Positions 46,905 to 58,195 are shown, counted from the first letter of the stretch. The stretch is 64,000 nt of DNA from Sinonovacula constricta (GCA_007844125.1 CM017567.1:32794665-32858664); one strand, 5' to 3'. The notes: generated by a model from the sequence alone, not told the origin. Numbers and translations are program-made.

Positions 46905-47640
46905 TAGAGTGAAATCGCGCTTGAGCGAGATTCGAAAGAACGAGAAGATGCGAGGTAGGTCGCAGGTCCCGTCAGAATTTGTTCTTTAATGCAAACAATT
47001 CATTTGATCAAGGAAGGATATAAAGAGAGATTCAGTATATCAGTCAACTTCTAATGTCCCAAGAGACAATTAATCGTTGAATGGAGACACGCAATAGCGA
47101 GCGGTCCGTGTTGTTCACACCTTCGGGAGTGACACGCGTCGCGCATATATGGCGGTCATTGTAATGCGTAATAAGTCAATCAACACGTTCACCTTTATCG
47201 CTGCGGCCAAGCGTGTTTGTTTGTATCAGGGATATCCTTTGAGTGATTAAATGTCATATGCTGCCATCGGCAAATAAGTTCGGACAGAATTGCTGCTTCG
47301 TCAGCTGCACATTACATTCTACCTACGCTAGATTGTTCTGCGACAAGTTCAAGTGTAGAGTATTCTGAGCAATGAATGAATACATGTATGCGCGTTTGTT
47401 TCACCTTACCTTATTACCTTAAAATAAAAAAAACAAACACATAAAACATTGTCTATATTGTGTATCCCTTTGAACACGTCGCTCACCTCCGCGTACAAGG
47501 TCATTTTTAGTGTGCCGGTTTACGGCTTTTGACACTCAATTACGACACAATCATGTGGGGAAACATAATTGCGAGGAACTCGTTATAACAAGGTTGTTGT
47601 GTGTGGTCCATTGCTCAATTCCAGACACGCGACCTAGTCC
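46905..47640. other. locally GC/CpG-richer segment
   Basis: Much denser in CG dinucleotides than the flanks: aatcgcgcttgagcgagatt, tgacacgcgtcgcgcatat, cgctgcggccaagcg, gaacacgtcgctcacctccg. There is no clear ORF and no repeat shared within the window. It could be a promoter-type island, a younger unmethylated insertion, or an older element. It falls where units III and IV of the array should meet. Confidence 0.4.
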
Positions 47641-48585
47641 TTGAACCAGAAAAAAATTGTCACACAGACCAAATCTGAGACTGTTTATATCAATTAAAAT
47701 AAGTTCAATATTCTAATTTAATATTTTATTGGCACAAACTTATTAGTTTATGGCCATACATAAATTAAAAATAAGTGCAGAGTTAAACTTCTGGGCTCAA
47801 TTTTTGATGTACTGATTCTTCATTCGACATTTATTTTATATTGATGTTCAACACATAAGAGCAGATGGAATTTACGTTAACAAGAGTGTACAAGTTAAGA
47901 AATATAACGACATTACAATATTTTTAAGACTATAGAATTGCTGAGTGCAAATTGGACTGAACTATAAAATATACAGAACCACAAAGGCGACATATAATGT
48001 GTGTTAGTAATCAATTTTAAGCAATATGTCAACATAAACAAAAACACACAAAACTCCCTATGAAATTCGTATTGAATTGTCCTTAAACTCGACAACCCGT
48101 GCAAAGTAACACAGAAACTGCATTTTTGCTTTGCATTAAGATAGAACGCACCAAAAAGTATGTCAATTAATTAAATAATGGCACTTTTTTCAATGATCAT
48201 ATAAGGTCTATTGCATGGCATGAATAAGTTACTGTTTATTTCGCTTTTATTTCCAAATAACCAATATTGTAAACCAGGACAATTTAATCTGGCCTATATA
48301 AATCACTTCTATCACCAAGGCTTAAAATAACAAAGATAATGATAAAATGCTATCGAACTGTACTCATTTGACATGCGTCATTAAACCTCAAATACAGTAA
48401 GTGTCTCTCAAGAAACCACTTAAATAAATAATGCCAATAAAATATGTGGTACAACCCTTTCAGCTGTTTTGCCGTGTACATATAGCAATGGTGCTAAGTG
48501 TGAAAGTTAATATTGACCGTTCAAGACCTAAAGCTCTTAAATGTGAGGAGGCCATGTTTTACTTAACTAGATAGTCATACTCAAT
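47641..48585. other. no recognised gene
   Basis: AT-rich with one unsupported minus-strand ORF. Confidence 0.4.
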
Positions 48586-48589
48586 TCTA

Positions 48590-48750
48590 AAATTGATTTT
48601 GTATTAAACGACAGTCTGAGGCCATTTCATGCACCGTTTTATGGATGTTATTTAAGGATTCCATCGTAATTAGACGACCTTTATAATTTTTAGTTCAGTC
48701 AGTCAGCATCCGATGTATTCAGTTAGAGGTCATTAGTTCGCATGTGTGTT
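48590..48750 (+). repeat. module H, unit IV copy
   Basis: Counterpart of 16770-16910: ttttgtattaaacg, tttcatgcaccgttttatggatgtta, aaggattccatcgtaat, ttcagtcagtcagcatc and cattag. No SINE follows it, unlike unit II. Confidence 0.5.
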
Positions 48751-49660
48751 TTATGTGAGTTGATTAACCCGAGCATGGATGACAGTTTATATATTTCAGT
48801 CCATGACGGCAGTCTGGAAAATAAGGTGTCCGATTAGCTCATTGACAGAAAAATCAAAACAAACAAAAAACAACAACAAAAAACAACAACAAACAAACAA
48901 CACAAAAACATATAGTCAAATGGCATTGTTTGTTTGTGACTTGACTATTACTTTCTAAAAACATAAGCAAATAATAAGTCCTTTAATAATAACATAATAA
49001 ATACAACTTTATTTTTGGGAAATACTTGTACGGAAGATTGCATATTTTGAAAGCGCGACATGATCTAATATACTAGATACACATATAGTTTAAATGGAAA
49101 ACGACTTCGATTTAAAAAAAAGCAAATAGAAACCATTCTTATAAATCATCTTTGCATATTGAGTACAATGCTCAGTATTTAGGATGAATTTAACATAATG
49201 AGGTTATATAGAAGTTTTTAAATCCCTATAATATTTGTACAAAGACAGAATTCATTTGTATATCACCAGTCTGTCGCAAGCTACCTTTGTGCACGCCCTT
49301 ATTTACTCTTTAATAAAATATATCAATATTCTTTATGCTTATTCTATTTATTATCCTTATTTCATTTAAAGGCTTAAACATCGGATTGACTTAACACAAA
49401 ACAATTACAAGAAAAACATTTTTATTAAGCGCTGTCGTTCGAAAGGTACGGATTCTAATTCAAATGTCAGATTTAATGTTAACGTCACTTAAAATACAAG
49501 TACAATTACATGTCTTTACAAAACTTCTTACAAATAACAAAAGCTTATTTGCAGTGGGCAAGGTTTTTAATATAAAGAGCTTATAAAAGTCCTTAATACA
49601 TGATTAATACGGCATTAATTAATTAACAGTTGGCATATAGACGCCACATTAAGATTCTTG
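48751..49660. other. no recognised gene
   Basis: AT-rich. An aacaacaacaaa-type A-rich patch lies at 48850-48910. 49035-49060 weakly matches 17800-17830. Confidence 0.35.
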
Positions 49661-49664
49661 TCAA

Positions 49665-49860
49665 GTCCACTGTCTTCATTTGCAAATGCTTCGGGCTTGT
49701 TTCACAATATAATAGCTGGCATAAGACGTATGCACACACTGATTGGCATTGTTAGTTTACCTTAGCTGTCTTGTTAATTCGAAATGTGTAGCATCCGCAC
49801 ATCCATTACCCTGATGAATGAAGTGACTGTGCATAAGGAGGTTTCTACTGTGAATACTAT
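49665..49860 (+). repeat. module G, unit IV copy
   Basis: gggcttgtttcacaatata, ctgattggcattgttagttt, gctgtcttgttaattcgaaat and ccgcacatccatta match 18290-18430. Confidence 0.55.
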
Positions 49861-50025
49861 TTTCGATTAGCTTGTATTTTATTTATATGACAACTAGAAT
49901 ATGCGGATCCTAAGTTGATAATGTTAGGTAGTTTAAAATAATTGTTAAATTAAACTATTTTATAATTAAGTGTTGATTTGCCTTGCCTCCTTTTGCAAAA
50001 TTCTTGCTTAGTGACAAACGATTGG

Positions 50026-50106
50026 AAAGATAAGACATTACCATATATCTGTAAATATGAACTGCAAACAACATACATTATATGCCTTAGCTGCCCATAA
50101 TACCTA
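50026..50106 (+). repeat. patch nearly identical to part of module D
   Basis: Apart from a 4-bp indel, this is identical to 40180-40255 (aaagataagacat, then atatatctgtaaatatgaac and onward to taataccta). It lies between modules G and F, out of place for D. Its identity is far higher than that between any two modules. Confidence 0.8.
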
Positions 50107-50329
50107 CTCCCTGTCACAAGGCCCACCTTTTCACATTATATTTAAAATGCAGCATACAATTTTAGAGTGATTTTTATTTTATTTCATGACATTTTGCAAT
50201 TAAGTCATTTATTTCGCACGTGTCGTTATATACAGGTGTATATTTTTTACAGAAATATAGCGGATCTGACAAAGGTTGTTATTTAAAATAAATATAAATG
50301 AACTAATGTCGATAGGAAAGGAAACACGT

Positions 50330-50523
50330 CTTTCACTGCAGCGACCATTTATGATAATTATAGCGACATCCAGCTTTTTGGTGGAGGCAGACGCAAGACA
50401 ATTGTCAAGACATTCTCACACTAAGTCCTTCGCCCCGGACAAAAGTCAAATCCTCGCAGTGAGAGGCTGAGGAGTCAAGGAAGTACAAATCGGAGACTCA
50501 GCCACAACGCCACGGGCGCCCCA
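50330..50523 (-). mobile_element. tRNA-derived SINE, family C
   Basis: On the minus strand it starts GGGGCGCCCGTGGC at 50523, identical to the head at 55097. The body includes TGTCTTGCGTCTGCCTCCACC, AGCTGGATGTCGCTATAATT and ATCATAAATGGTCGCTGCAG. The latter part is shared with 31262-31456. The 64-aa plus-strand ORF over it is not a gene. Confidence 0.8.
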
Positions 50524-50689
50524 TCACTTTATTTTAAGTGCATTGATACTCTCTGTTCAATGTTAAATGATGTTAACATTTTAATAGCATACGGCAACTT
50601 TTGAAGTTATTTATTTAACTTCATGAACTTGGAAAAAAACTGTTCAGAAAAATGCGATTTGTTTTTATCTCAAGTTACATTACAATTAT

Positions 50690-51110
50690 TTTCAGCATTT
50701 TTTCGAAACTGCAACAAGCATAATTATTGTCGAGGACGGAAAGATTTAAATAAAGCTCCCTGCGGTAAATCATTACACGAAATGAAAAGGTATTGTCCAA
50801 GAAAATATCTTTCAAACTGTATCTGTGACACAGTCAGGTGGACTAGAAGTTCATTCACAATTGTTGTCATCCGTTTTGAATGTGATATGTAATGAACTTT
50901 ACTGAAGTGGAATTACCGTTACCATACTGAAATGGAGTCTTGATGTCGACATGGAACTGTTTCCAGCAACAAATATAAAAACGCAAACACTATGTTGCCG
51001 AGGTTCTAGCTCTGAGTTGATGGTCTTTTTGCGTTTTGAATCCGGGCGTCCTGATCTGGTTGTGGAAGGTTATCTCGCTGATTTCTTGTCTTGGTAATAG
51101 AATATTCATG
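50690..51110 (+). repeat. module F, unit IV copy
   Basis: The most diverged F copy, but collinear: cgaaactgcaacaagcataa, ggtaaatcatta, the wide exon-like part, gtcgacatggaact.tttccagc, gttttgaatccgggcgtcctga and ggttatctcgctgatttcttg. Confidence 0.6.
50696..50888 (+). CDS. GDNF-receptor/GAS1-like domain exon, open copy (partial gene)
   Basis: This is the only F copy with an open frame and a good acceptor (acaattattttcag, AG at 50694-50695). The encoded segment runs FFRNCNKHNYCRG, LNKAPCGKSLHEMK, CPRKYLSNCICDT and VVIRFECDM. The order C..HN.C, N.APC.KSL, L.NC.C resembles the C-terminal half of a GDNF/GAS1 domain of the GFR-alpha/GAS1 co-receptors. Against function: where the unit II copy has SSCEF, this one has IRFEC, so a conserved Cys is replaced by Arg or displaced. 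A donor (AT|gtaatg) would fit at 50889, giving a 193-nt exon of unequal phases. No other exons of the gene are certain. An alternative is a third pseudo-exon that simply lacks a stop. The upstream ATG at 50623 is intronic in this view. Confidence 0.35.
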
Positions 51111-51688
51111 AGGTGAGACTGTTAAACTTAAAATCTGCAAACTTAGATATACAAACAAGCAATCACGTCAACTGTATAATGTGCTTATCGACAGCTGTTG
51201 CATTCTGAATATTATTGTCTACACCTTTCTGGATGTTGGGAATATAAATGCAATAGCTCGCTTATTTGTTTTCTGATGAATGTAGGACATCCACTGATGC
51301 CACGGCACAATTTGCTTCTAAACATGTTGATACCTACATGTATTGAATCAAATTAAATGAAGCAAATTAAACGATAAAGCGATTGTAAAATGAAAAGTAC
51401 CTACTTCGTTTATTAACAAATTACAAAACAACATAATGTAGTTATTTGTTTAAGTGCAGCTTCAAGTTATGTTTGTCACAAAAACAACTGTTCAATGTTA
51501 TCAAATTAATTTTATCTTTACTTCTACTACATATCGTGTCAATGTTTAAACATTTAAAGTGAAGACATGAAGCATGGCTTGCCTTAAGGTTTGATAATTG
51601 TGTTTGGCACATGCCGTGTATATATGTGATAAATGGTAATAGTCCCGATTCACTTAATATTGTATTTATTCTGTGCAAAGGGACTGCG
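51111..51688. other. no recognised gene; array similarity ends
   Basis: No match to modules E, D or J follows the third F copy. The 97-aa minus-strand ORF at 51442-51735 runs into the inverted repeat and is unsupported. Confidence 0.4.
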
Positions 51689-51765
51689 ACAATCGTACCT
51701 ACTCGGCGATCTCCGGCAAGCTTCGGATATATCACCTCGTAGGTAATTGTAGGAATTCACCAGTT

Positions 51766-51959
51766 GGGATTAGGGATTAGCCGGCATTTTTGCCGATACT
51801 GCGCAGCGACATTTCTATCATTATAGCACAGGGACACTTATGAGGTGCCCAGGGACTGAACCCGGCCGGTCCATTATACTGACACCGACGAGTCAGGCGT
51901 AATCCTGTCCCCTTAGCCCCGAGCGTTAGGAGGGAAGCCACTACTACCAACTTTAAAGT
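51766..51959 (-). mobile_element. SINE family A body without its tRNA head
   Basis: The plus-strand text gattagccggcatttttgcc, atcattatagcacaggg, tgaggtgcccagggactgaa, gtccattatactgacaccg and aggagggaagccac matches 6925-7115. It breaks off at ctttaaagtc, just before the head. The helicase fragment starts at the break. Confidence 0.8.
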
Positions 51960-51964
51960 CTTTG

Positions 51965-52144
51965 ATGGCTAATTTTTCAAAGTGCATTCAGTACGCTTTA
52001 GATATGATGGAGATTCAACACTCCTTGAAAGAAGAGCAGATTGCTTCGTTGAAGAATAGTTTTAACTTAGTTGATACTGTATGTATATTAACAACAGGAT
52101 TTGGTAAAAGTGTAATATACCAGTTATTGCCCTGCATGCACTCG
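51965..52144 (+). pseudogene. RecQ-like DNA helicase, N-terminal fragment
   Basis: From the ATG at 51965 about 60 codons read as the start of a RecQ-family helicase core. A LKEEQIASLKN segment corresponds to the Q/motif-0 region. It is followed by DTVCILTTGFGKSVIYQLLP, which is motif I (Walker A, here TTGFGKS) with the usual YQLLP after it. RecQ enzymes unwind DNA 3' to 5' using ATP; motif I binds the phosphates. The similarity stops at CM, where the right inverted-repeat arm begins, so motifs Ia-VI are missing and the fragment cannot be a working helicase. It may be a first exon carried by a transposable element, or a captured piece of a host gene. No donor site is obvious at the break. Confidence 0.65.
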
Positions 52145-52182
52145 GATCACGCTTGCCGGAGATCGCCGAGTAGGTACGATTG

Positions 52183-53910
52183 CCATTTTGGATGTAGTCA
52201 ATATGGCGGCGACAGCATTATTTCCGAGGTGATTACGTAGAGGACGGAATTACCCGAGGAGTTCCGAGTGGGACTGCTAGTCACTTATCTGCCAGAAACA
52301 AGTTATATGGCGTTAATTTCTCTCGCCAACTGCAATCTTAAAGCACGTTTCTATACCAATAGAGACTGTCTTTATTTGCTTGATTATTGAATGTTTAAAA
52401 ATACAATTACATTTTATTGATCTTTTAAAAAGAGAGGTCGATTAGCAAAGAATTGGCCGTGATGCTTGTATTGCCTTGCTATTAATAAAGTATTTTGTGG
52501 TGTTCTTACATATCCAAAAATACAGCAAGGCAAATATGAACATTTTAAAATTTACTCATTAGCTTGGTATTTTCTCGTTGCAACCACACATTCTTAAGTC
52601 TGTCTATAGCAAAGTATAGTAGACATGTGAGTGTTTAAACATCCATTACCGCTAAAGGTCTATGCGGAAGACAATGTAATAGGTAAACATGAGTAGTTTT
52701 ATTGCCATATATCAATTAAGAGCTTACTTTAATGCGCTGACAGTATGTCGTACGATTTTGATATTCTGCCCCACAGACTGGTGTGTTCGGTAGCAGTCTA
52801 AATATTAATGACCAATGTTGTCTCTGTCTTAAGTATGCACACACAGTCTTACAACAACGTGCATTTACAAGTGTTATGTAATTTACTAACGTGAAACGCA
52901 TCAATCTTTCAAGGATATGCAACAGTTTTATTGTTTTCAGGATTTATTGGTTTCACTTTCATTGTATATGCCATGCACGCTTCTTAAGGTTTAAGCTAAA
53001 TACTAATGCAGCAATAATGTAGAAATAAATAAGAATCGATTAAAGAACCTTGCGATATAAAATCAAGCAAGGACATGATAATGTACACAATGAAATAATA
53101 AAACCACACACAATTCTGCATAATTCTCATACGGTATTTTATAATTTGTGGGTATTTGGACTTCAGTACCTACTATTTAAAATTGAAATTGTCAAAAAAC
53201 AACAACAAAAACACCAAAAAAAACAAAAAACAAAAACACAACAACATCTCGTCCACTCTATATATTATCTGTCTTTGTTCACTTGTTTTAGAGAAGGTTT
53301 TTCACGACCATTATTTTCAAGCTGAACTGATTAGTGTTTCGCTTTTGTTTTGAACTTGCATGTTCCTGCCATGACTGGGTTTCATAACTGAGTTTCTTTT
53401 TCATAATATTTTATACATTCTATTGTAATTTGTCTTGAAAGAAAGCTAGAAGTTCTGTGCTAATGTAAACAAGCATTATGTGAGAAGACGCTATACTTTG
53501 TCTCGTTTACTTTTAAAGAAATTTCATTACACCATGGGACAGCAATTGCAGCAGTATATCGGTTATCTACTTTCTTTGATACAATAATATCTCCGAAAGG
53601 CAAATATACAATTGTGAAAAACAATTAAACACACAAGTATTATCGAACAGAAACACATAGGTGAAATTACTGACGTCTTATTATCCTCGACTTTAATTCA
53701 GATCAACCTATAAGGTCATGGTGAAATGTAAAAAAAACCATATCATATGTTCTGTTGAAATGTGATTGTTATTATTTCCTAAATTATCTTGTTATTTTTA
53801 AACCTGAATGAACGTCGGAGCAAAGGGATATGCAAACATTAATATGACTATCGTTTTCCTGTCAAAATGGATAACAAAATTACAGTAACCTAAAAATCAC
53901 GCATTTAAAA
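52183..53910. other. no recognised gene
   Basis: 52183-52290 continues GC-rich (atatggcggcgacag, acccgaggagttccgag). After that it is AT-rich, with an A-rich aacaacaaaaacaccaaaa patch at 53195-53245. Confidence 0.4.
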
Positions 53911-53912
53911 AA

Positions 53913-53980
53913 GCTCCCTGGTGCAGTCAGTAGAGCACTCGACTGCAGCAGATGCGGACTCGGGTTCGAATGCTACAAAA
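53913..53980 (+). repeat. tRNA-like sequence, probable SINE head
   Basis: TGGTGCAGTCAGTAGAGCAC (A-box region from 53919) and GGTTCGAATGC (B box, 53963-53973) are correctly spaced. The acceptor stem does not close (agctccc / no complement), so it is not a working tRNA. No body shared with families A-C follows, so it may be a solitary head of a fourth family. The ORF across it is spurious. Confidence 0.5.
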
Positions 53981-55096
53981 GCCAAGCATCTTCTTACGTT
54001 TTGCCACTTACTTCTGATTTCATACATAACGATTTCACGTTATCATTTAATTAGTTCGGAGGAAGAATTTAAGACCAGGCTATACAGCGATTGTATGGCT
54101 TTACAGTGCAAAAGCAAAATATTATTGATCTGGAAACGCTGTTAAATAATTTGGTACACGGCGTTTTCATTTAGCAAAACCAAACGACGTTCCTATTTTT
54201 CATATGCACATTTAATGTATTCTGAGTGCTCTCAAACATTCCTTATCATTATAATCCTTGCATACAACTAACTGTAAAGAAATAAACACACGATTATTGC
54301 CAAACAGCTTAATTTCGTTTCTTGCAATATGACAAAACATCGTTTTACGAATGTTTTATTACTTAAGATACTACAGTTTAAGAGCAATGAAGTGTATTTG
54401 TTATACTGGATTTGTGTATGGTTTTTTTTCTTACCACAGAAGCTTCTGTAAAAGCATTATGTACTATCAAGTCCGTACCGTACATATATTTATTAATTAC
54501 ATTTGTCGTGTACATGACTGACTACTCTTACGAATGGAGTATAATTTATTATCATGCCGAGGTTCATTAAATTACCGTTTTTGCAACTTTTTGCCTGTTT
54601 ATATCTGCATAACATTGTTGTTTTTCAAGATTTAACAACGCAGACATGTTTGCATTGATTTTTAGATTCATTGCATATTTGACGGAAATGTGTTAAGTGT
54701 ATTTTTTCCCGACACTTCTATGATATTTATAATCTAGACATTGCAGAAATCACAAATGCATATTGAGATTGTACTGCATTTATATAAGTTTTAATATTAT
54801 GATATAATTACATAAGTGAGGGTCTCTCGCAAAAAAAAATTAAGACCAGTATTCGCCAACTATTCTTAAGTAAGAATTGCCCAAGTCATGGATTTCAATC
54901 CACAATATCTTTATTATGTATTTAGCTACATGCCTGAATGTTGGCATGACACTTAAACGTTACGACCTGAAGCTTACAATCGCATCAAAACTTCATAAAC
55001 AAGCTTAATTTTGCTGGTATGAAAATTGTGTCTTGGGCTTAAGTCATGACTTAAGCTTTAGAATGGTTGGTGAATTCGGAACCCTAAAGTGTTCAC
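53981..55096. other. no recognised gene
   Basis: AT-rich; nothing recognised. Confidence 0.4.
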
Positions 55097-55336
55097 GGGG
55101 CGCCCGTGGCCGAGAGGATAGAGTCGCTGACTTGAAACTCCTCAGCCCATCACCGCGTGAGTTATGAGTCTCGGTCAGGGTGAGAACTTTCATGTGGGGA
55201 GGTTTTCCAGCTTACCTGCGATGTGCCGGTGGTTCTACCAAGACGTAAGTCTGGGGTCTTCTTCCACCAATAATTAGCTGGATGTCGTCAATATGACCAT
55301 AATTGTGTTGGTGCGATATAACAAAAACAAATCAAA
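55097..55336 (+). mobile_element. tRNA-derived SINE, family C, full length
   Basis: The head GGGGCGCCCGTGGCCGAGAG has an A box (TGGCCGAGAGG, 55107-55117) of tRNA-Ser/Leu style. The B box region around 55156-55172 is degenerate. The body includes ggggaggttttccagctta, gtgccggtggttctacca, accaataattagctggatgt and cgtcaatatgaccataattg, ending in an A-rich aacaaaaacaaatcaaa tail. Confidence 0.8.
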
Positions 55337-57675
55337 TTTTGAGTACACTGATATAATAGCCATTCGCATTGATACTGCTCTGTAGAAAATGATACATGAT
55401 GCACATTGTCACATAAAAAGGATCCGAGACTAGATTAAAATCGCTGAATTATTTACGTTTTGATCTTAAGATTGGTCGTCCGTGCAACTAGTCTTAATTG
55501 AATAATATATTTATATTTAAACCTTTAGCGGTAATATATACATGTACATTAAACTGCTACAGATATTTCGGATTTTAGGAGCAGAAGTGAAAGGAATTTT
55601 AAAAAATAGAACATTTTGACAATGTAATAGGATTGATAGACATATATTACAATTTAACATATCTCCAGACACAGGTATTCCAATTTACAAACAACACAAC
55701 AATTAATGCAATAAACTATTTAAAATACATACAATTTATAAATTGCAACTAATTCTTCGATAAGTTAACTTTTTATAAAACGGACATATGAACAATAAAA
55801 TTGACTGAATAATATAAAAACTGTATAATTGCGTTATATATAATTAAAAGTGGTATTGTAGTTTTGAAGAAATAACATGAAGTGAATCATCATATAAAGT
55901 GGAAATTTAAAAAAAAACCACACGTAATAGCCCTGGTTTAATTAAATCCTCTGTTTGAATTTGCATTTTTTATAAGATCGGAAATTACACAGCGTATACA
56001 TGCCTTTAAGTGTGACATTAATTCTTAAGCCTGTGAAATTACAGAAATGTAATGCGCATTTCTTTATTTCGAGAAGAAGCCTTTTGAGGATTTGATACGA
56101 GTTGTAATTTAATATAAACATTTATAAAACGAGCTCAGGAAAAGTGATAGTAATCGAGCCTATGTCACATGACTTCAATCGCTATTATACGATATTACGA
56201 AATTTTAACATTTTAATTAATGAAAATGTATAAGAACAGACAATATTATTGTACATTATGTATAACACAGAATTTTGTTATATTAATTAATTAATGTTCC
56301 GTTTGGAAAGAGTTTATTTAATTGATTTCTTTGAGACCTTCCATTTATAATATCTTTCATCTGGATTTTTTTATTTATTTGTTACATAGTTATAGTAAAG
56401 ATTTTGATTTTGACTGTGTTTACTTAATATAACAGGGTTTTTTTTCCTCATTTTTTTCCAGCTTTGCGTAGCCATGGCTTTATAGAAGTAAAAATAGCTT
56501 AGTTAAAAGAAATCAACAATATGCGATAACTGCTGTAATAACTTAACATATGAAAACTGTTTTCTTTGTTCTTGTACTGTTAAAACAAACGACTGATATG
56601 TCTACCTTTATTGTAACTAATAATCTTAAATATAACAGAGGTAACATATTATTAATTTATTTTAAACATTTATAATCACTAGAAAAATGGTAATGAAACT
56701 GAAAAATATAGACCTATTTGGTATCTAAATAATTTGTTAGATTGAGCGAGTAATCACAGACAACATCGGTGAGCAGTATCAACTTATATCTAATCAGGAA
56801 CAAATTAGTTTTCGTTGCTAGAGCAGACATTTGGAATTTAATTCATCTAAACTTGAATTTTCTACAAAGAATTAGCCTGTGTCTTAAAGGAAGGCAAGAT
56901 GACATTTGACATACATACGACTGGCAGAATGTCAATGGAACGATGCTAATTATGCAGTGAACTGAGCTTCATTTGGAGTCTTGGCGTATTCATTTTGGCG
57001 AGGATAATATTGGTGCCAATTTGTAATCTATTTGCCTTAATGTTGAATTCATATTATTTTAGGTGCCTATCTTACTGGACAATTTGGTTTGTTATGGGTT
57101 TGCCGCGTGAGTAGTTTAAACAACAATCGCCTTTTCGTGAGAGAGGACGGAAATAAATGTATACATTGTCCTTCACTTTTCCGGTTATTTAAATTTCAAA
57201 TATCAGACTTTCTTTTATTAAAGCCGTTTCTATTACTGCTCTTATTGTGTTTCATATTTATTATTTTTACTTTTGAAATGTTAATACTGGAGTTCTTTTG
57301 ACAAGTAACATACTTTGACAAGTTAAAAAGTATGTTAAAATGCGGCGGTAAGTGTACGTCAGTTTCAGTGTTTTTCAATATCATGTCGATAGATGTTTAT
57401 GAGAACCATTAAAGAAGTTATATGATTTTTTTCTTATTTAAAAACATAATGCTAGTGTTAATTTATTGCGACGAGGTTCGCTAATCTTTGTAACTTTTTA
57501 CGGAGATGCAAATAATAAAGGGAAATGAAATACTACGGCACAATGCAAAGATTTATTGAGCTTCAGTAAATGTAACTAAATAGTTAAATAACTATTAATA
57601 ACTGTAATCATATTTATGTCAAAATAAATAAAGGGATAATTGCGGTTGTGTGTGGTAATATACATTAGTAGTGTG
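55337..57675. other. very AT-rich, no recognised gene
   Basis: Contains only short ORFs. The overlapping ORFs on opposite strands at 57089-57384 are leucine/isoleucine-rich AT artefacts. Confidence 0.45.
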
Positions 57676-57677
57676 TG

Positions 57678-57708
<31 letters not shown>

Positions 57709-57735
57709 GGACGTTTGTGCAGCAACAAACGCCTA
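57678..57735 (-). mobile_element. poly(A) tail and 3' hairpin of a minus-strand retroposed sequence
   Basis: A run of 27 T (57678-57704) reads as a poly(A) tail on the minus strand. Directly upstream of it, on that strand, GGCGTTTGT-TGCTGC-ACAAACGTCC forms a hairpin with a 7-bp stem. The body continues into a GC-richer stretch to about 58000. No polymerase III boxes or coding frame were seen, so the source RNA is unknown. Confidence 0.45.
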
Positions 57736-58195
57736 AAATTACTGTCCCTTTTACAATACCATTAGCAATATAGCCAGGGTGTTAGTTCTAAGCCGGTTAG
57801 CGTCAGCATAACTAGAGTATGTTTCAATTGAATCGGAAAATATATGATCGAAATCAACGGGCTAACATTGGACGGTCCCGTGATTCTTCCACCATATCAT
57901 ATGTAAAACTCTAACGACGGATAGAGAAGCATCTGATGCTCACGCTCGATCGGGTGACAATTAAAGTTTCCTGAATCAATTTTCTACTTAATTAGTTTGC
58001 AATTTTTCAAATGCGGAATACGAATGATCGACACCGTGTTTACATTCCAGTGGCATTGAGCTGAGCTCTCAAATTTGAACTTCCATTATATTGTAGTGAC
58101 ATGTCAATTAAACTCAAGACCAAATCAAATAGACAGCATGCCATGTTCATCTTTTTTTTAAATCGACATTTAGTAAATTAGGTTAAGACATAAAA
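57736..58195. other. GC-richer stretch, possibly the body of the retroposed sequence
   Basis: 57840-57975 (caacgggctaacattggacg, gacggatagagaagcatctg) is distinctly less AT-rich than its flanks. It has no ORF and no repeat partner in the window. Confidence 0.3.

Larger units (their letters stand above)
51690..52182. repeat. 32-bp perfect inverted repeat enclosing SINE and helicase fragments
   Basis: The left arm 51690-51721 (starting CAATCGTACCTACTCGG) is the exact reverse complement of the right arm 52151-52182 (starting GCTTGCCGGAGATCGCC). The arms are GC- and CpG-rich and the spacer is 429 bp. Similarity outside the arms is not evident. This may be a foldback element, or termini of a composite transposon. 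Confidence 0.75.
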
